NCBI GenBank assembly: GCA_965212025.1
Contig: OZ243039.1
Coordinates: 1,426,001 to 1,490,000, forward strand
Direction of reading: 5' to 3'
Length of the DNA: 64,000 nucleotides
Source of the DNA: G965212025 sp965212025
GTDB taxonomy: Bacteria > Pseudomonadota > Gammaproteobacteria > Poriferisulfidales > Oxydemutatoraceae
The notes below the pieces were generated by a model. The model searched no databases, was not told the DNA's origin, and worked only from the letters and a program-made list of their open reading frames with translations. Of the stretch, positions 38,123-46,957 are shown piece by piece (the first letter of the stretch is position 1; every line of letters starts with the position of its first letter). Position numbers and translations under genes: made by a program.

Positions 38123-38450
38123 CGGGTACCGCCTTGGGTTTCTGGCGGATGGACTTTGGCAGTAATGCCAGCTTGTCGTCGTTTTGGCGCAGGTGTCTCG
38201 TCAGCGCGTTCTCATCGGCGTCAAACAGCTTGATACTGACGATGGTCGCCACTTCGAATACCGTGCCGATTGCGCATTTGAGGTCGCCTTTTTCGATGCG
38301 TCGCAGTAACCCCCTGGAGACACCTGCGCGGTCTGCTACTTCCTGCGCGGTGAGCTTGCGCTCTTTGCGAGCAGCACGGATCAGGCCGCCGAGATAGGCA
38401 GACGCATGGCGGACATAAAGGGAGTGTGCGCGTGTGATGGACTTTGGCAT
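38112..38450 (-). CDS. HipB-like antitoxin (helix-turn-helix)
   Basis: Xre/Cro-type DNA-binding protein. The helix-turn-helix is RKLTAQEVADRAGVSRGLLR near the middle, followed by RIEKGDLKCAIGTVFEV. It normally neutralises HipA and represses its own operon. 112 residues. The intact frame beside a broken hipA suggests it survives as a repressor or by chance. Two operator-like palindromes lie immediately upstream. Confidence 0.85.
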   Translation of the reverse strand: MPKSITRAHSLYVRHASAYLGGLIRAARKERKLTAQEVADRAGVSRGLLRRIEKGDLKCAIGTVFEVATIVSIKLFDADENALTRHLRQNDDKLALLPKSIRQKPKAVPDDF

Positions 38451-38471
38451 ATTTTTATATTTGGGTTATAC

Positions 38472-38583
38472 ATAGACCATAAAACATCCTTATGGGCTAT
38501 ATGTGAACTATAATAGTGAATACCCAGCACATTATCAAGCATGATGGTCTACACATAGACCACGAAACATCCTTATGGGCTAT
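38472..38583. promoter_or_regulatory. Paired operator palindromes upstream of hipB
   Basis: Two near-identical 29-bp elements at 38472-38500 and 38555-38583 contain atagaccataa paired with ttatgggctat around an 8-base centre. They are 83 bp apart, about eight helical turns, so a HipB dimer pair could loop the DNA. A second small palindrome (ggtcta-caca-tagacc) overlaps the distal copy. Confidence 0.65.
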
Positions 38584-38625
38584 GCAGTGCCCACTTTGCG
38601 CAGTTCACAGAAAATAATGAGAGCT

Positions 38626-39810
38626 CTATGCGAAATGACCCAAGGCACTGCTCAGCCCATTGAGCGAACGCTCAATGATCTCAACAGCCTTTATTACTTC
38701 CTGCTCACTGACGCCGATACCAAGGCTGAATCGAATGGATGCGTCCGCGTTATCGCTAGACAGCCCGATCGCTTTGAGGACATGGGAAGGCTCCGGGATT
38801 CCGGTTGCGCAAGCCGAACCTGCTGAAGCTGCTAACTTTGGTTGAAATGTGTTCAAAACTTCGCTTGCGGAAAACCCGTGAAAGCAGATATTGGCATTGC
38901 CAGGGTGGCGTTCTTTAGTTGGCGAGCCGTTTAAGCTGATTTCCCACTTCGAGCTCAACAGGGCTTGAACGAACTGATCTCTACGCTCTCGCAGCACCAA
39001 CTTGTCTTCTTCGCCTTCCGGGGAACTTAGAAGATCAGATGCTGCCGCCATACCCACGCACAGCGGCACGGGAACGGTTCCTGACCGGAGTCCATTTTGT
39101 TGACCACCTCCGTAGATCAAAGGCTCAATTTTGTTTTGGAGGCCGCGACAAATATAAAGGGCACCTATGCCTTGTGGCCCATACATTTTGTGTCCTGACA
39201 GACTCAGGAGATCTACATGACCTGTGACATCTTTCAGGTTCATCGCAATCGGTGCCTGAGCTGCATCGGAGTGAAAAACAGCACCAACGTTATGGATGGC
39301 CTCGGCTAGGGACTCAAGGTCTTGAATTGAACCGATTTCGTTGTTCACGGCCATGATTGACACCGCGAGAACGTCTTCGTCAAGACGGTCTGATAACTCC
39401 GACACCTGAACGTGGCCATTCGTATCTACCGGAATCTGTTCTACGCAGTAGCCGAACTGTTCCTTAAGAATCCGTGCCACTTCAAGAACACATCTGTGCT
39501 CTATGGCACTAACGAGGATACGCCGGCGTTTACCTTTTGTAGAGCGTTTGCCCAAGCCTAGGAGGGCAAGATTAACGGATTCACTCGCACCGGATGTAAA
39601 GATAATCTCATCTTCGTCTGCGCCGATCATTCTGGCAATGCTTTGAGCAGATTCGCTCAAAACTCGCGCACTTTCCCATCCAATTGCATGGCTGGAAGAA
39701 TGAGGATTTCCTGACTTATGGGTGAAATATTGCAGCATCTTTTTCAAAACACGGGCATCGACGGGTGTGCTAGCTTGGTGGTCAAAATTGAGAGTGTCAG
39801 GAGAATTCAT
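38626..39810 (-). CDS. sspA: Cysteine desulfurase of the Ssp phosphorothioation system (SspA)
   Basis: Pyridoxal-phosphate enzyme that extracts sulfur from cysteine for DNA backbone modification. It has the NifS/IscS layout: NFDHQASTPVD at the start, His105 in SAIEHRCVLE, PLP lysine K208 in LSLSGHKMYGP, and catalytic C334 in SAGSACATG. It is 394 residues, near IscS length. It is divergent from sspBCD with 161 bp between. I assign it to Ssp because it faces sspB rather than an isc cluster. A housekeeping desulfurase is the alternative, but the location argues against it. Confidence 0.85.
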   Translation of the reverse strand: MNSPDTLNFDHQASTPVDARVLKKMLQYFTHKSGNPHSSSHAIGWESARVLSESAQSIARMIGADEDEIIFTSGASESVNLALLGLGKRSTKGKRRRILVSAIEHRCVLEVARILKEQFGYCVEQIPVDTNGHVQVSELSDRLDEDVLAVSIMAVNNEIGSIQDLESLAEAIHNVGAVFHSDAAQAPIAMNLKDVTGHVDLLSLSGHKMYGPQGIGALYICRGLQNKIEPLIYGGGQQNGLRSGTVPVPLCVGMAAASDLLSSPEGEEDKLVLRERRDQFVQALLSSKWEISLNGSPTKERHPGNANICFHGFSASEVLNTFQPKLAASAGSACATGIPEPSHVLKAIGLSSDNADASIRFSLGIGVSEQEVIKAVEIIERSLNGLSSALGHFA

Positions 39811-39888
39811 GGGTAATCAAAAACGCAGGTGGAAGTTGAGAAAAGTAGGTGCATTTTCGTCTCTCAGAAAGAATCTTCGGCTTAAAAA

Positions 39889-39917
39889 TTGACATCCCCC
39901 CTACCCTACGATAAGGT
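39889..39917 (+). promoter_or_regulatory. Sigma-70-type promoter for sspB
   Basis: Perfect -35 ttgaca at 39889-39894, a 17-bp spacer, and taaggt at 39912-39917 (weak -10). The sspB ATG is 55 bp further on, preceded by aaaggag. Confidence 0.6.
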
Positions 39918-39971
39918 CGGACTGGAGGCAACATCCAGTTACCTAGTCGTTGACCGAGCCAAAGGAGTCAC

Positions 39972-40940
39972 ATGTCACGAGGGCCGCTTTACCACGATAC
40001 CTACACCCCCCAATTTTCTGGGCACGAGACGTTTCCGTTGCGCTACGGATGGCTGAAGAAGGTTTACGACCGTGTGTCGGAAACAGAGTCTGAGGGAAGC
40101 AACAAGGACTCTTGTTGGGGAGATGACGCGATTGCGCGTTTTGGTGTGGGGAAAAACATGGTGAGCTCCATGCGTCATTGGGCTAAAGTTGCCGGGGTCA
40201 TCGAAGAGAAACCAAGTGAGAACTCGGTAAAAACCACATCGTTAGCTGATTCGCTCTTTGGTTCTAAGGGCGTCGACCCCTACATGGAAAACCCGGCAAC
40301 ACTGTGGCTCATCCATTGGCAACTCGCGGCGCGTCCTGAAAAAACCACGTGGTTTTGGTTGTTCAGTCATTTCCCCGCTCTGACGTTTGAGCGTGAGTCT
40401 TTGGTCAAAGGTCTTGCACGTCTTGCCAAAAATCAAGGTTGGGCACGTGTCGCGAATTTTACGGTTAAAAACGATGTTGCTTGTTGTATTCGCACATACG
40501 TTGGGCGTCGGTCTACAGGTAAAGTTGGTCACGACGATGCGCTTGAGTCACCGCTTACAGAGTTGGGGCTAATAAAAGCGGTTGGAAAGAAGGATGGCTT
40601 TCGTTTCGTGCGTGGCTCGAAATCAACCTTAGGGAACGGAACTTTTATCTATGCCCTTCTGGATTTTTGGTCGGGCTACTCAAGTGCATCCACGCTTTCG
40701 TTCGAGGCGATTGCGCACGCCCCGGGAGGGCCGGGAAGGGTGTTTGTGTTAGATGAAAATGATGTTTCTGACCGACTTGCAGCTTTGGATGATGCTACCA
40801 ATGGCAGTCTACGTTGGTCTGAAGCGGCAGGGCTTAAGCAGGTTGTGCGCAATGAAAAGCTTGATGAAGGTCTGAAACGTTCATACCTGTTCAGGGATTA
40901 TGGTGTGCGTTGTCGAAGGGGCTCGCGTAATGCTGCTTAA
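39972..40940 (+). CDS. sspB: DUF4007 protein, SspB nickase homologue
   Basis: In the SspABCD system SspB nicks DNA so that sulfur can be placed in one strand. The DUF4007 signature is strong: YTPQFSGHETFPLRYGWLKK at the N-terminus and ARFGVGKNMVSSMRHW soon after. Length is 322 residues. The start has aaaggag at 8 bp. The stop overlaps the sspC ATG region by 11 bp. The assignment rests on the DUF4007 family plus the company of a desulfurase, a large ATPase and a PAPS-reductase-like protein. Confidence 0.85.
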   Translation: MSRGPLYHDTYTPQFSGHETFPLRYGWLKKVYDRVSETESEGSNKDSCWGDDAIARFGVGKNMVSSMRHWAKVAGVIEEKPSENSVKTTSLADSLFGSKGVDPYMENPATLWLIHWQLAARPEKTTWFWLFSHFPALTFERESLVKGLARLAKNQGWARVANFTVKNDVACCIRTYVGRRSTGKVGHDDALESPLTELGLIKAVGKKDGFRFVRGSKSTLGNGTFIYALLDFWSGYSSASTLSFEAIAHAPGGPGRVFVLDENDVSDRLAALDDATNGSLRWSEAAGLKQVVRNEKLDEGLKRSYLFRDYGVRCRRGSRNAA

Positions 40941-43900
40941 TGAACGCGTGCGCATCGCGCGCCGCTTCCTCCGCTCAATTCGCGTTGATGCCGATCTTGG
41001 CAAAACAAGTGCGCTTGAAGGATTTGTCTGTCCTCAGTCATCTGCAGATGTGCTTCTCACGCTTGCTCGGCATGTCTCGGAAAATCAGCAAGGTGCGTTT
41101 ACATGGACAGGGTCTTATGGGAGCGGCAAGTCAAGCCTCGCTGTAATGCTCAGCGCGTTGCTAGACGGGAACGCGGACTTGCAAAAGCAAGCGACCAAGA
41201 TTTTCGGCAAGACCCTCACGAGCTCCTTATGGGATGCATTACCAACAGGAACGAAAGGGTGGCGGACCCTACCTGTGGTTGGTCGCCGCGCCGCGCCCGT
41301 GAACGCCATCGGCGAAGCTCTCAAGAATGCGGGATTTGTGGCACGTCGACCGCGTGGCGGTTGGAATGAAGCAAATCTCATCAGGGTGCTATTAGACGCG
41401 GCTACTACCAAACCGAAAGCTCACGGTGGACTCATTCTCTTTATTGATGAAATGGGCAAGTTCCTGGAAGCGGCAGCGCAGGATGGGTCGGATATCTACA
41501 TTCTCCAAGAGTTAGCAGAAGCAGCGTCGCGTAGCAATGGTCGCTTGATCGTTATTGGCATTCTCCACCAAGCATTCGAGGAATACGCGCACCGGTTGTC
41601 GCGTGAAATGCGTGATGAATGGGCCAAAATTCAAGGGCGATATGTGGATCTTGTCGTCGACACAGCCGGGAATGAGCAGATTGATTTGATTTCGCGCGCA
41701 ATCGAAACTGATTTTAAGGAGGCAAAACATCAAAAGCTGGCGGTGACCATCGCGGCTACAGTGCGCCGTGAAAGACTGGACAGGTCTGGAAAGTTTGCCG
41801 AAACACTTGAATCGTGCTGGCCTTTGCATCCGGTTGTTGCCTGCCTTCTTGGTCCCATTTCTCGGAGACGGTTTGGGCAAAACCAGCGCAGCATATTCGG
41901 GTTTCTCAACTCATCGGAGCCTCACGGGTTTCGGGACTTTCTCAACCAGGCACAAGATGATCAACTCTATATGCCGGAGAAGCTGTGGGACTACTTACGC
42001 GCCAACCTAGAGCCTTCCATCCTTGCTTCTCCAGACGGACATCGTTGGGCTCTGGCATCCGAAGCACTTGAGCGTTGTGAATCACTTGGCGGTGATGTTC
42101 TCCACATCAAGCTCCTGAAAACGATCGCGGTTATTGACCTCTTTAAGGAGCGTTCCGGGCTTTTTGCCAATTTCGGCCTGCTAAAAGCATGTTTCCCGGA
42201 AACGTCTGTCAGGAAGCTAAAAGGTGCACTCAAGCAGCTCGGCGGATGGTCGCTCACAGTATTCAAGAAATTCCTTGATGCCTACGCGATATTCGCGGGC
42301 AGTGACTTTGATATCGAACGGGCTGTTCGGGGCGCACTGGGCGATATAGACGAGATTGATTTGAGTGAGCTTAAGTCGCTTGTTGGTCTGCAGCCCATAC
42401 TTGCAAAGCGTCACTATCATGAAACCGGCGCGATGCGTTGGTTCGATGTCAATATTGTGCCGGTAAGTGACATCGTAGAGCGCGCGGCACAATACGAACT
42501 CAAAGGTGGTGCCATTGGCGTGTTCCTGCTTGCCATTCCAACAGAAGGTGAGAGTGAAGGTCATGTTAAGGATCAGTGCAAAAGAGTGTCTGAAGCGTCC
42601 GAAGAATGGGATGTTGTTGCGGGATTTTCTAAGCGATCCCAGGTTGTTACATCGCGCGCGCGGGAGTTGTTTGCACTCAATAACGTGAATAACGATCACC
42701 CTGAGCTTCAGGGCGATCCGGTCGCGCGCCGAGAGGTTTCTGCACGGCTTGTGGCCTTGCAGGCATTGCTGGAAACGGAACTTCAAAAAGCACTTGATGG
42801 CGCAAAGTGGTCTCGCAAAGGCCGCTACGCTAAAACTTTTCGCCAAGCTGAACTCAATAGCGTTGCGTCAGAGCTTGCCGATCGTCGGTATGCACAATCT
42901 CCGAGACTCCACAATGAGTTGCTCAACAGACAAAAACCCTCAGGCAGCGCGATTGCAGCGCAAAACGTTCTTCTTCGATCAATGATTCTGAATGCAGGGG
43001 AGGAACGGCTTGGGATCAAAGGCTATCCTGCGGCAGGAGGACTTTTTGCCGCCATTTTGGAATCCTCCGGGCTTTATTCAAAAGTACCTTCCGGTCGTTG
43101 GGGCTTTGTGGCACCGACCGCCGCGTCTGATCCTGCGCGTCTTGCACCTCTTTGGAGCGCAGCACTCAAACACATTAAAGACAATGAAACGAGAACCATT
43201 GATGTTGCTGAGATTTTTGACCTTTGGAGTAAGGCTCCTTACGGTGTAAAGGGTGGGCTTATGCCTTTGCTGTCAGTTGCATTTGTTCTTTCGCAGCGTG
43301 GAAGGTTGGCGGTCTACAGAGAGGGGGTCTTCCGCGCCCGTTTTGATGACGTGGACGTTGAGTATTTGGCCAAAGACGCTCGTACAATCCAACTCCGATG
43401 GATGAACTTGGGACAGGTGTCGAGCACCCTGCTTTCCGGCATGGCGGAAGTTGTGCGCAGATTTGATCCGGAAAACGCGCTGGAGCATCTTGAACCGATT
43501 GATGTGGCGCGTGGTCTCGTTGCGATATTTGACAATCTGCCAAATTGGACCAAACGCACAATGCGGCTTTCGTCCAATGCGGTGAAAGTGCGTGATTTGT
43601 TTAAGCGAGCGAAAGACCCAAACAAATTCCTTTTCGATGACATTCCTGGAACGCTTGGTGAAGGTTCGGCGCTCTCAAGAGACTTGGAAAAAATTCTTGC
43701 TGGTATTCGTGACGGGCTTGAGGAGTTGGTGCTTGCCTATCCTGCAATGCTGCAGCGACTGCGTGAAATCATGCTCGACGAGTTGCGTGTCCCCAATATC
43801 TCGTCACAGTCCATCGCTGAGCTGCGGAACCGTGCAGAGAATATACGTCAGCTTGCAGGGGACTTTAGGCTCGAAGCGTTCGTGGGCAGGCTTTCGCAAT

Positions 43901-44313
43901 TCGACGGCAGCGATGACAGTTTCGAAGGGATTGCCAGTCTTTCGGCCAACAAACCGCCGCGTGACTGGGTTGACCCTGATCTTGACCAATCCTCAATTGA
44001 GATCGCGGAGCTTGCCCAGAAATTTGTGCGCGTCGAGATGTTCGCGCGAGTCAAAGGGCGGCCAGATAAAAGACAGGCGATGGCTGTTGTCATCGGAACA
44101 GACGTAACCCCAATGCCTATTCTTGAAGAGTTCGACGTTGCGGACACGGATCGTGTGATTGTTGATGATATTGCTGACCGCCTTTCGGGAGTGCTTGGTG
44201 AATTCGGCGACAAGAGATCCGGCATTATCCTGGCGGCTTTAGCAGAGCTCAGCACAAGGTACATGCAAACTGCGTCACCTAAAATGGGAAGTAAGCGGAG
44301 GGTTGTATCTTGA
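40930..44313 (+). CDS. sspC: Large P-loop ATPase, SspC homologue
   Basis: ATPase of the single-strand phosphorothioation complex. Walker A GSYGSGKSSL lies near residue 61 and Walker B GGLILFIDEMGKF near residue 168. The remaining ~900 residues show no second nucleotide site but have long helical stretches. From ATG 40930 the length is 1127. It begins inside the end of sspB and its stop shares bases with the sspD start (TTGA), so the three are coupled. The function is inferred from family and neighbours. Confidence 0.85.
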   Translation: MLLNERVRIARRFLRSIRVDADLGKTSALEGFVCPQSSADVLLTLARHVSENQQGAFTWTGSYGSGKSSLAVMLSALLDGNADLQKQATKIFGKTLTSSLWDALPTGTKGWRTLPVVGRRAAPVNAIGEALKNAGFVARRPRGGWNEANLIRVLLDAATTKPKAHGGLILFIDEMGKFLEAAAQDGSDIYILQELAEAASRSNGRLIVIGILHQAFEEYAHRLSREMRDEWAKIQGRYVDLVVDTAGNEQIDLISRAIETDFKEAKHQKLAVTIAATVRRERLDRSGKFAETLESCWPLHPVVACLLGPISRRRFGQNQRSIFGFLNSSEPHGFRDFLNQAQDDQLYMPEKLWDYLRANLEPSILASPDGHRWALASEALERCESLGGDVLHIKLLKTIAVIDLFKERSGLFANFGLLKACFPETSVRKLKGALKQLGGWSLTVFKKFLDAYAIFAGSDFDIERAVRGALGDIDEIDLSELKSLVGLQPILAKRHYHETGAMRWFDVNIVPVSDIVERAAQYELKGGAIGVFLLAIPTEGESEGHVKDQCKRVSEASEEWDVVAGFSKRSQVVTSRARELFALNNVNNDHPELQGDPVARREVSARLVALQALLETELQKALDGAKWSRKGRYAKTFRQAELNSVASELADRRYAQSPRLHNELLNRQKPSGSAIAAQNVLLRSMILNAGEERLGIKGYPAAGGLFAAILESSGLYSKVPSGRWGFVAPTAASDPARLAPLWSAALKHIKDNETRTIDVAEIFDLWSKAPYGVKGGLMPLLSVAFVLSQRGRLAVYREGVFRARFDDVDVEYLAKDARTIQLRWMNLGQVSSTLLSGMAEVVRRFDPENALEHLEPIDVARGLVAIFDNLPNWTKRTMRLSSNAVKVRDLFKRAKDPNKFLFDDIPGTLGEGSALSRDLEKILAGIRDGLEELVLAYPAMLQRLREIMLDELRVPNISSQSIAELRNRAENIRQLAGDFRLEAFVGRLSQFDGSDDSFEGIASLSANKPPRDWVDPDLDQSSIEIAELAQKFVRVEMFARVKGRPDKRQAMAVVIGTDVTPMPILEEFDVADTDRVIVDDIADRLSGVLGEFGDKRSGIILAALAELSTRYMQTASPKMGSKRRVVS

Positions 44314-45146
44314 GCAAAGAATTTGTCAAGCATGTTTTAGGATTGTCCGGAGGCAGGGACAGTGCTGCACTCGCCGTGTATATGCGCCAGCGTTATCCGG
44401 AGTTGGAAATAGAATACTTCTTTACCGATACGGGTAAGGAATTGCCGGAAGTTTACGAATATTTGGGGCGACTCGAAGGATTCCTCGGACAGCCCATCCG
44501 GCGTCTTAATCCGGATCGTGACTTCGACTTTTGGCTAAAACAATACAATGATTTTCTGCCATCGCCGCAAACAAGATGGTGTACGCGCCAGCTTAAACTT
44601 CGTCCCTTCGAGCAGTGGGTTAAGCCAATGCTCGAAGACACAACCGTTTACAGCTATGTCGCCATACGATCGGATGAGGAGTACCGGGAAGGGTACACTT
44701 CAAAGTACGACAAGTTGATAGTAAAGCTCCCCTTCAAAGAAGAGGGCGTTGATAAGGCTGGTGTTCTCGATATTTTGGAAGGGGCAGGTTTGGGTTTGCC
44801 CAAATACTATTCGTGGCGTACCCGGAGCGGATGTACGTTTTGTTTTTACCAACAGAAAATTGAATGGGTCAGGCTAATAGTTGAGCACCCGGAAGCTTTC
44901 GAGGAAGCCAAGGCTTATGAGAAGAATGCTGTTGAACATGGCTCTCCTTTTACGTGGTGCCAAGGAGAGTCACTTGATGAACTGGAAAAACCGGAGAGGG
45001 TTGAACAGATCAAGCAAGATCATGCGGAGCGCCTTAGTCGCATGAAGTCTAAAGTACTCCCAAATCCGTTGCGACCAGACGGAGACCCCTTGGATATTGA
45101 TGATCTTTACGGCAAAGCCAAGGTTTGTCTTGCGTGCCACAAATAA
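44310..45146 (+). CDS. sspD: PAPS-reductase-like ATP pyrophosphatase, SspD homologue
   Basis: Adenylates or activates the backbone during sulfur insertion; related to DndC. The PP-loop SGGRDSAAL is at residues 13-21, followed by FFTDTGKELPEVYEY. Cysteines C91, C175/C178 (RSGCTFCFYQQ) and C273/C276 (VCLACHK) could hold a metal or 4Fe-4S cluster as in DndC. The TTG start at 44310 overlaps the sspC stop. 278 residues. Confidence 0.87.
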   Translation: MSKEFVKHVLGLSGGRDSAALAVYMRQRYPELEIEYFFTDTGKELPEVYEYLGRLEGFLGQPIRRLNPDRDFDFWLKQYNDFLPSPQTRWCTRQLKLRPFEQWVKPMLEDTTVYSYVAIRSDEEYREGYTSKYDKLIVKLPFKEEGVDKAGVLDILEGAGLGLPKYYSWRTRSGCTFCFYQQKIEWVRLIVEHPEAFEEAKAYEKNAVEHGSPFTWCQGESLDELEKPERVEQIKQDHAERLSRMKSKVLPNPLRPDGDPLDIDDLYGKAKVCLACHK

Positions 45147-45178
45147 GTAATCTAGAGTCTGGAGGAGCCAAGAAGAGC

Positions 45179-45691
45179 ATGGAGTCTACGATTGATTTTG
45201 CCAATCGAGCATACGAGGACTATGGGAAGTTCGAGTTTAAAGTTGCCATCTCGCCCAAACGGCTAAAGGCAGATGACTATGTTGTTGAGTCCTTGGGTTG
45301 GAAGTCAATTCCTTACGGAGAAGCTCATAAAAACAAAGTGCCCAATGGCAAGCGGGGTATATATGCCTTTGTGATTTGTCATCCTAGCAAGGTCTTACCG
45401 CAGCACGGCTGCGTCCTTTACATAGGGATTGCGGGTAAAAATTCAAATCGGTCGCTACGCGAACGGTATAAAGACTATCTCAACGATAGAAAGGTTCTAA
45501 AGCGGGCGTGCATTGCCCGGATGATTGGAACATGGCATAAAGTTCTACGGTTCTTTTTTGCCCCTGTGGGGGATGAAATTCCTCCTGACAATCTCCAGAA
45601 GTTGGAGAAGCAACTGAATGCGGCTTTTATGCCGACATTCTCGGTAGCTGATTTAGATGCTGGAGTGATAAGGAGAGAGGAGGGCGTTTAA
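45179..45691 (+). CDS. GIY-YIG-like protein in the Ssp cassette
   Basis: The segment RGIYAFVICHP, followed by VLYIGIAGKNSNRSLRERYKDYL, fits the GIY...YIG pattern with the following Arg of this nuclease family. The C-terminus ends soon after, so it is a nearly minimal domain (170 residues). ATG 45179 has a good ggagg upstream; the frame is open into sspD. It abuts the next gene with no gap. It may be a nuclease of the restriction module or a recognition factor. I do not know it as a standard Ssp component. Confidence 0.7.
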   Translation: MESTIDFANRAYEDYGKFEFKVAISPKRLKADDYVVESLGWKSIPYGEAHKNKVPNGKRGIYAFVICHPSKVLPQHGCVLYIGIAGKNSNRSLRERYKDYLNDRKVLKRACIARMIGTWHKVLRFFFAPVGDEIPPDNLQKLEKQLNAAFMPTFSVADLDAGVIRREEGV

Positions 45692-46957
45692 GTGAAAAAG
45701 AGAGAGCAAATAATTTTGCCCGCACTGCGTGGAGTGATGGGTGACTGGGTTTTTTATTCCTGTCTCATGGATATCAAAGAGATCAGCGAACGCGTTCGGT
45801 ATGCGGATAAGGTGCACGAGAACAAAAACAAGAACAAGATCCTGTCCGGTATGATTCAGCGTCGAATTGAGCCACGCCGAAGGGAACAAATCGCGACCTA
45901 CTTAGGTACGCAGGACGAAAGGTTTTTCAATTCGCTCGTCATTGCGACTTATGGTGGACAGCCGAACTGGCGCGGTTTGTCGGATGTTCGTGGATGGGCG
46001 GCGGAAGCAGACCTGAAAAACCTGAGTGACGAGACAATGGAGTCGCTTGGCTTCCTTATGCTTAGCGGTGACGAGAAGCTTTTTGCGATTGATGGACAAC
46101 ACCGACTTGCTGGAATAAAGAGAGCCGTCAAAGAAGGGATGGTTAAAGATCCTTATGACACGCTATCCGTTATCTTCGTTGCCCACCAAACTACGGTAGA
46201 GGGACTTGAGCGTACGCGAAGGCTCTTTACGACTCTCAACAAGACCGCACGCCCTGTATCGAAAGGAGACATCGTTGCTTTGGATGAAGACGATGTGATG
46301 GCGATCTGTGTTCGCCGCCTCATCGAAAAAACACCACTCTTTAAGGGTGAACGAGTTGCGTTTGTTGGGTCAAACAATATGCCCACTTCAAATTCAACAA
46401 GCCTGACGACTATCGTAAATCTTTATGATCTTCTGACGATCCTTTTTACAAAGACCCGCTCTGATCTAAAAAAAGGCAAATACAAACTTCAGAACAAGCG
46501 CCTTGCTGATGAAGCTCTCGAAGCATATTTTAAGTATGCGAAGGAATTTTTTAATCTGCTAAAAAAACACTTCCCAGAGCTGGAAGAATTCTTTGTGAGC
46601 AAGGATACGACAGACACAATTAAGAGATATCGTGGTAGGCATGGGGGTAGCGCACTGTTTCGTCCAATTGGTCTTGATGTCTTTGTCAAAGTCATTGCGG
46701 GGCTGAACAATGACCATTCGCTGGCGGAAGCCGTGAGGCTCGCTGCGAAATTGCCACGTGAGCTATCTGTGCCTCCGTTCGCTGAGCTGATGTGGAACAC
46801 AAGTACGAACAGGATTGTAAATGACCATCGTGTAACGCTGCGTGAAGTCCTTATGTATATGCTTGGGTACTCAAAATTCTCGGATGAGGTTCTCACTGAA
46901 CGCTATCGTAAAGCAGTCGGCAATGAGAACGCGTTGCTACCGAAACGCGTGGTCTGA
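45692..46957 (+). CDS. DGQHR-domain protein (DndB-like)
   Basis: Contains the signature FAIDGQHRLAGIKRAV with the flanking sequence of the DndB/DGQHR family, and then FTTLNKTARPVSKGD. DndB regulates the dnd operon in phosphorothioating bacteria, so a regulator or accessory role is plausible; that is inference. GTG 45692 follows aggagagaggaggg, a very strong ribosome site. 421 residues. Its stop shares bases with the CTG proposed as start of the helicase. Confidence 0.8.
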   Translation: MKKREQIILPALRGVMGDWVFYSCLMDIKEISERVRYADKVHENKNKNKILSGMIQRRIEPRRREQIATYLGTQDERFFNSLVIATYGGQPNWRGLSDVRGWAAEADLKNLSDETMESLGFLMLSGDEKLFAIDGQHRLAGIKRAVKEGMVKDPYDTLSVIFVAHQTTVEGLERTRRLFTTLNKTARPVSKGDIVALDEDDVMAICVRRLIEKTPLFKGERVAFVGSNNMPTSNSTSLTTIVNLYDLLTILFTKTRSDLKKGKYKLQNKRLADEALEAYFKYAKEFFNLLKKHFPELEEFFVSKDTTDTIKRYRGRHGGSALFRPIGLDVFVKVIAGLNNDHSLAEAVRLAAKLPRELSVPPFAELMWNTSTNRIVNDHRVTLREVLMYMLGYSKFSDEVLTERYRKAVGNENALLPKRVV

